From assembly GCA_048296855.1 (NCBI GenBank), contig CP182631.1: a stretch of DNA of 64,000 nucleotides; one strand, given 5' to 3'. The position numbers and the translations under genes were made by a program. Positions 61,873-64,000 of the stretch are shown here, piece after piece (positions within the stretch are counted from its first letter, which is position 1; every line of letters starts with the position of its first letter). The notes under the pieces were generated by a model. It ran no database searches. It saw only the letters and a program-made list of their open reading frames with translations, and was not told the DNA's origin. Source of the stretch: Pseudocolwellia sp048296855 (GTDB lineage: Bacteria > Pseudomonadota > Gammaproteobacteria > Enterobacterales > Alteromonadaceae).

Positions 61873-63042
61873 TTATTTAGATTCAGCGAATAATTCGCGG
61901 CCAATCAACATTCTACGAATTTCAGAAGTACCAGCACCTATTTCATAAAGCTTAGCATCACGTAATAATCGTCCTGCTGGGAATTCGTTGATGTAACCAT
62001 TACCGCCTAATAATTGAATAGCATCTAATGCCATTTTAGTTGCTAGTTCAGCTGAATAAAGGATAACGGCGGCAGCATCTTTACGGGTGGTTTCACCGCG
62101 GTCACATGCTTGAGCAACTGTATAGGCATAAGATTTAGCAGCATTCATTTGTGTATACATGTCTGCTACTTTGCCTTGTACCAGTTGAAATTCACCAATA
62201 GATTGACCGAATTGCTTTCGGTCATGGATGTAAGGGACCACTAAATCCATACACGCATCCATAATACCTAATGGGCCACCGCTTAACACAACACGCTCGT
62301 AATCAAGACCAGACATTAATACTCTAACGCCTTTGCCTTCTTCACCTAATATGTTTTCAGCAGGTACTTCACAATCCTCAAATACAAGTTCACACGTATT
62401 TGAACCACGCATACCTAGCTTGTCTAATTTTTGATGACGAGAAAACCCTGGGAAATCGCGTTCTACAATAAATGCTGTGATTCCTTTAGAGCCAGCGCTT
62501 GTGTCTGTTTTAGCGTAAATAACAAATACATTGGCATCTGGACCGTTGGTGATCCACATTTTGTTACCGTTAAGAATATACTTATCGCCTTTTTTATCGG
62601 CTCTAAGTTTCATACTCACAACGTCAGAACCTGCGTTAGGTTCTGACATAGCTAAAGCACCAATGTGTTCACCGCTACATAATTTAGGTAGGTATTTTAA
62701 TTTTTGTTCATGACTTGCATTTTTACTTAATTGGTTAATACATAAGTTTGAACATGCGCCATAACTTAAGCCAACAGATGCTGAAGCTCTGCTGATTTCT
62801 TGCATCGCAACAATATGCTCTATGTAACCTAAACCAGAACCACCGTATTGTTCTTCAACCGTCATCCCTAATAAACCCATATCGCCAAACTTACGCCATA
62901 AGTCGTTTGGAAATTCGTTGTCGATATCAATTTGTGCTGCACGTGGCGCTATTTCGTCACGAGCAAAAGCATTAACTTGATCACGGATCATGTCTACCGT
63001 TTCACCAAGGTTAAAATTTAGAGAGGTAAAAGAAGAAATCAT
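61873..63042 (-). CDS. liuA: Isovaleryl-CoA dehydrogenase
   Basis: This 389-residue acyl-CoA dehydrogenase has ALAMSEPNAGSDVVSMKLRA as FAD-binding motif, KMWITNGPDANV, RGSNTCELVFEDCEVP and the C-terminal AKLYEIGAGTSEIRRMLIGRE. The catalytic Glu is likely in GLDYERVVLSGGPLG, the position used by isovaleryl-CoA dehydrogenases in place of the usual C-terminal site. It starts with AAGGAACTGC and lies 36 bp after the LiuR gene. Confidence 0.93.
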   Translation of the reverse strand: MISSFTSLNFNLGETVDMIRDQVNAFARDEIAPRAAQIDIDNEFPNDLWRKFGDMGLLGMTVEEQYGGSGLGYIEHIVAMQEISRASASVGLSYGACSNLCINQLSKNASHEQKLKYLPKLCSGEHIGALAMSEPNAGSDVVSMKLRADKKGDKYILNGNKMWITNGPDANVFVIYAKTDTSAGSKGITAFIVERDFPGFSRHQKLDKLGMRGSNTCELVFEDCEVPAENILGEEGKGVRVLMSGLDYERVVLSGGPLGIMDACMDLVVPYIHDRKQFGQSIGEFQLVQGKVADMYTQMNAAKSYAYTVAQACDRGETTRKDAAAVILYSAELATKMALDAIQLLGGNGYINEFPAGRLLRDAKLYEIGAGTSEIRRMLIGRELFAESK

Positions 63043-63078
63043 TTGCAGTTCCTTATTTGTATATTTACTTATACGTAA

Positions 63079-63477
63079 TTATTTGTTGTTAATAATATTT
63101 GAAAGTGTTTTTTCACAGCTTTCTTCTAGGTTTTCTAATTCGTCTAGTACAATTTTTATGTCATCAAGCTGCTGCTTTAAATGCGCTTTTTTTTCTGAAA
63201 TTATGCTCATCATTGTTTTTAATTGGGTAGCACTGGTTTTATCGTGGTCGTAAAGTTCAAAAATACGACCTGTTTCAGCCAAGGAAAACCCCAATCTTTT
63301 ACCACGTAAAATAAGCTTTAAACGTACTCTGTCTCCTTGGCTATAAACTCTTGTTTGACCTTTACGTGTTGGAGATAGCAACCCCTGATCTTCGTAAAAC
63401 CGTATAGTTCGCGTAGTAATATCAAACTCTTTTGATAAATCGCTAATTGAATACTTTTCAATTTTTTCTGAATTCAT
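63079..63477 (-). CDS. liuR: MerR-family regulator LiuR
   Basis: This 132-residue MerR-type regulator has an N-terminal winged helix (YSISDLSKEFDITTRTIRFYEDQGLL, RVYSQGDRVRLKLILRGKRLGFSLAE) and a short coiled-coil C-terminal part without a Cys-rich metal site. LiuR controls branched-chain amino-acid degradation in many gammaproteobacteria. It is the first gene of the operon and divergent from a thiolase gene. A palindrome upstream at 63568 matches the LiuR operator type. Confidence 0.9.
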   Translation of the reverse strand: MNSEKIEKYSISDLSKEFDITTRTIRFYEDQGLLSPTRKGQTRVYSQGDRVRLKLILRGKRLGFSLAETGRIFELYDHDKTSATQLKTMMSIISEKKAHLKQQLDDIKIVLDELENLEESCEKTLSNIINNK

Positions 63478-63567
63478 TTTGAACCTTTATGTTTTTATAC
63501 CGTTTGGCATCGTTAAAATGATTGACAGATACGCTTGCGCTATATTCATTTTTAAATATTAGCGGAA

Positions 63568-63585
63568 GTTTACGTTAACGTCAAC
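63568..63585. promoter_or_regulatory. LiuR-type operator
   Basis: GTTTACGTTAACGTCAAC is a near-perfect palindrome. On the minus strand it lies between TTGACG and a TATTTA box, spaced about 20 bp, the long spacer that MerR proteins need. It may serve the thiolase gene on the plus strand too. Confidence 0.72.
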
Positions 63586-63725
63586 TTGGTGTATGATTTA
63601 ATTTGTTAAATTAAAAATTCATACTATTGGTGATTAAATAAATTTAATAATGGATAGTTTTTTTTAAATACTCTGAAATGAGAAACTATATAAAATTAGT
63701 ATAAATACAACTGTGAGGAATTAAC

Positions 63726-64000
63726 ATGTCTGCTGAAGATTATGTAGTAATAGCATCTGCTGTAAGAACTCCTATGGGTGGTTTTCAAGGAGGATTAGCA
63801 AGCGTCGAATCTCCTAAACTTGGTGCAACCGCGATCAGCGCAGCACTTGAGAAAGCTAACTTAGCGAATGACCAAATTGATGAAGTGATTATGGGCTGTG
63901 TTTTACCTGCTGGTCTAAAGCAAGCACCTGCTCGTCAAGCAGCTATTGGTGCCGGTTTAGCCTTATCTACTGTATGTACAACTATTAATAAAGTTTGCGG
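63726..64000 (+). CDS. Acetyl-CoA acetyltransferase (thiolase), N-terminal part
   Basis: The frame from 63726 is open to the right edge and gives 91 residues of a longer protein. VVIASAVRTPMGGFQGGL, DEVIMGCVLPAGLKQAPARQAA and GLALSTVCTTINKVCG are thiolase motifs, the last ending at the nucleophilic Cys. GTGAGGAATT is the ribosome-binding site. Adjacent to the liu operon, it probably handles acetoacetyl-CoA formed from acetoacetate. The C-terminal half lies outside the window. Confidence 0.9.
   Translation, partial: MSAEDYVVIASAVRTPMGGFQGGLASVESPKLGATAISAALEKANLANDQIDEVIMGCVLPAGLKQAPARQAAIGAGLALSTVCTTINKVC

Noticed and set aside
1..64000. CRISPR arrays, tRNA or rRNA genes, phage genes
   Set aside because: No spaced direct repeats, cloverleaf with anticodon, rRNA core sequence or phage structural gene could be seen on either strand.

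Overview
The window looks like a chromosomal segment of an agar-degrading marine gammaproteobacterium of the Alteromonadales, most likely Colwelliaceae-like. This rests on the AT-rich composition, the large TonB-dependent receptors paired with flavin-dependent halogenase-like and SapC proteins, DUF3718 proteins under c-di-GMP riboswitches, and a MerR-controlled leucine catabolism (liu) operon. Taxonomy is inferred from gene content only.

Layout. 1-516 holds the start of a VIT-domain membrane protein running off the left edge. 980-5831 encodes two GH50 beta-agarase lipoproteins. 6383-8948 encodes a ferredoxin reductase and a di-iron hydroxylase fused to a Rieske domain. 9166-14715 has a secreted beta-propeller protein, an esterase D-like hydrolase, a class III-like zinc alcohol dehydrogenase and a divergent AraC regulator. 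14729-18606 has a cupin, a cytoplasmic GH2 enzyme and an IclR regulator. 19333-23868 is a TonB receptor/halogenase pair. 23936-28173 is a galactonate-type sugar acid cluster (lactonase, KDPGal/KDPG aldolase, MFS carrier, enolase-superfamily dehydratase). 28624-32885 is an unusual operon: a solute-binding-protein fold without signal peptide, two class III CoA-transferases and an enoyl-CoA hydratase. 33077-40098 carries the 3,6-anhydro-L-galactose (AHG) pathway: two aldehyde dehydrogenases, a PhyH dioxygenase, AHG-acid cycloisomerase, an MDR dehydrogenase and a KduD-like reductase. 40475-45718 is a second TonB receptor/halogenase/SapC set. 45785-54221 has an NHL-type propeller, a GntR regulator, a third GH50, KDG kinase, GH117 and a sugar MFS carrier. 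54774-56054 holds two tandem copies of riboswitch plus DUF3718 gene. 56284-63477 is the complete liu operon, and a thiolase gene starts at 63726 and runs off the right edge.

How it fits together. Outer-membrane GH50 lipoproteins would release neoagarobiose. TonB receptors and the MFS carriers would bring it in. Cytoplasmic GH117 would split it into D-galactose and L-AHG. AHG dehydrogenase, cycloisomerase, dehydrogenase and reductase would lead to 2-keto-3-deoxygluconate, then KDG kinase and an Eda-type aldolase would give pyruvate and glyceraldehyde 3-phosphate. A 12-bp palindrome (ATTGTTAACAAT or ATTGTTGACAAT) recurs at six promoters of these genes, often on a recognisable -35 or -10 box, and probably marks one regulon, with the FadR-type GntR protein at 47214-47828 as best candidate regulator.

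The most interesting item is the MocD/MocE-like fusion plus MocF-like reductase next to formaldehyde-detoxification-type genes. It may be a P450-independent O-demethylase for methylated galactose of red algal galactans. The second is the CoA-transferase/orphan binding-protein operon. The third is the duplicated riboswitch cassette. No tRNA, rRNA, CRISPR array or full-length insertion sequence was seen. Two short MITE-like elements and a dispersed short repeat were found.
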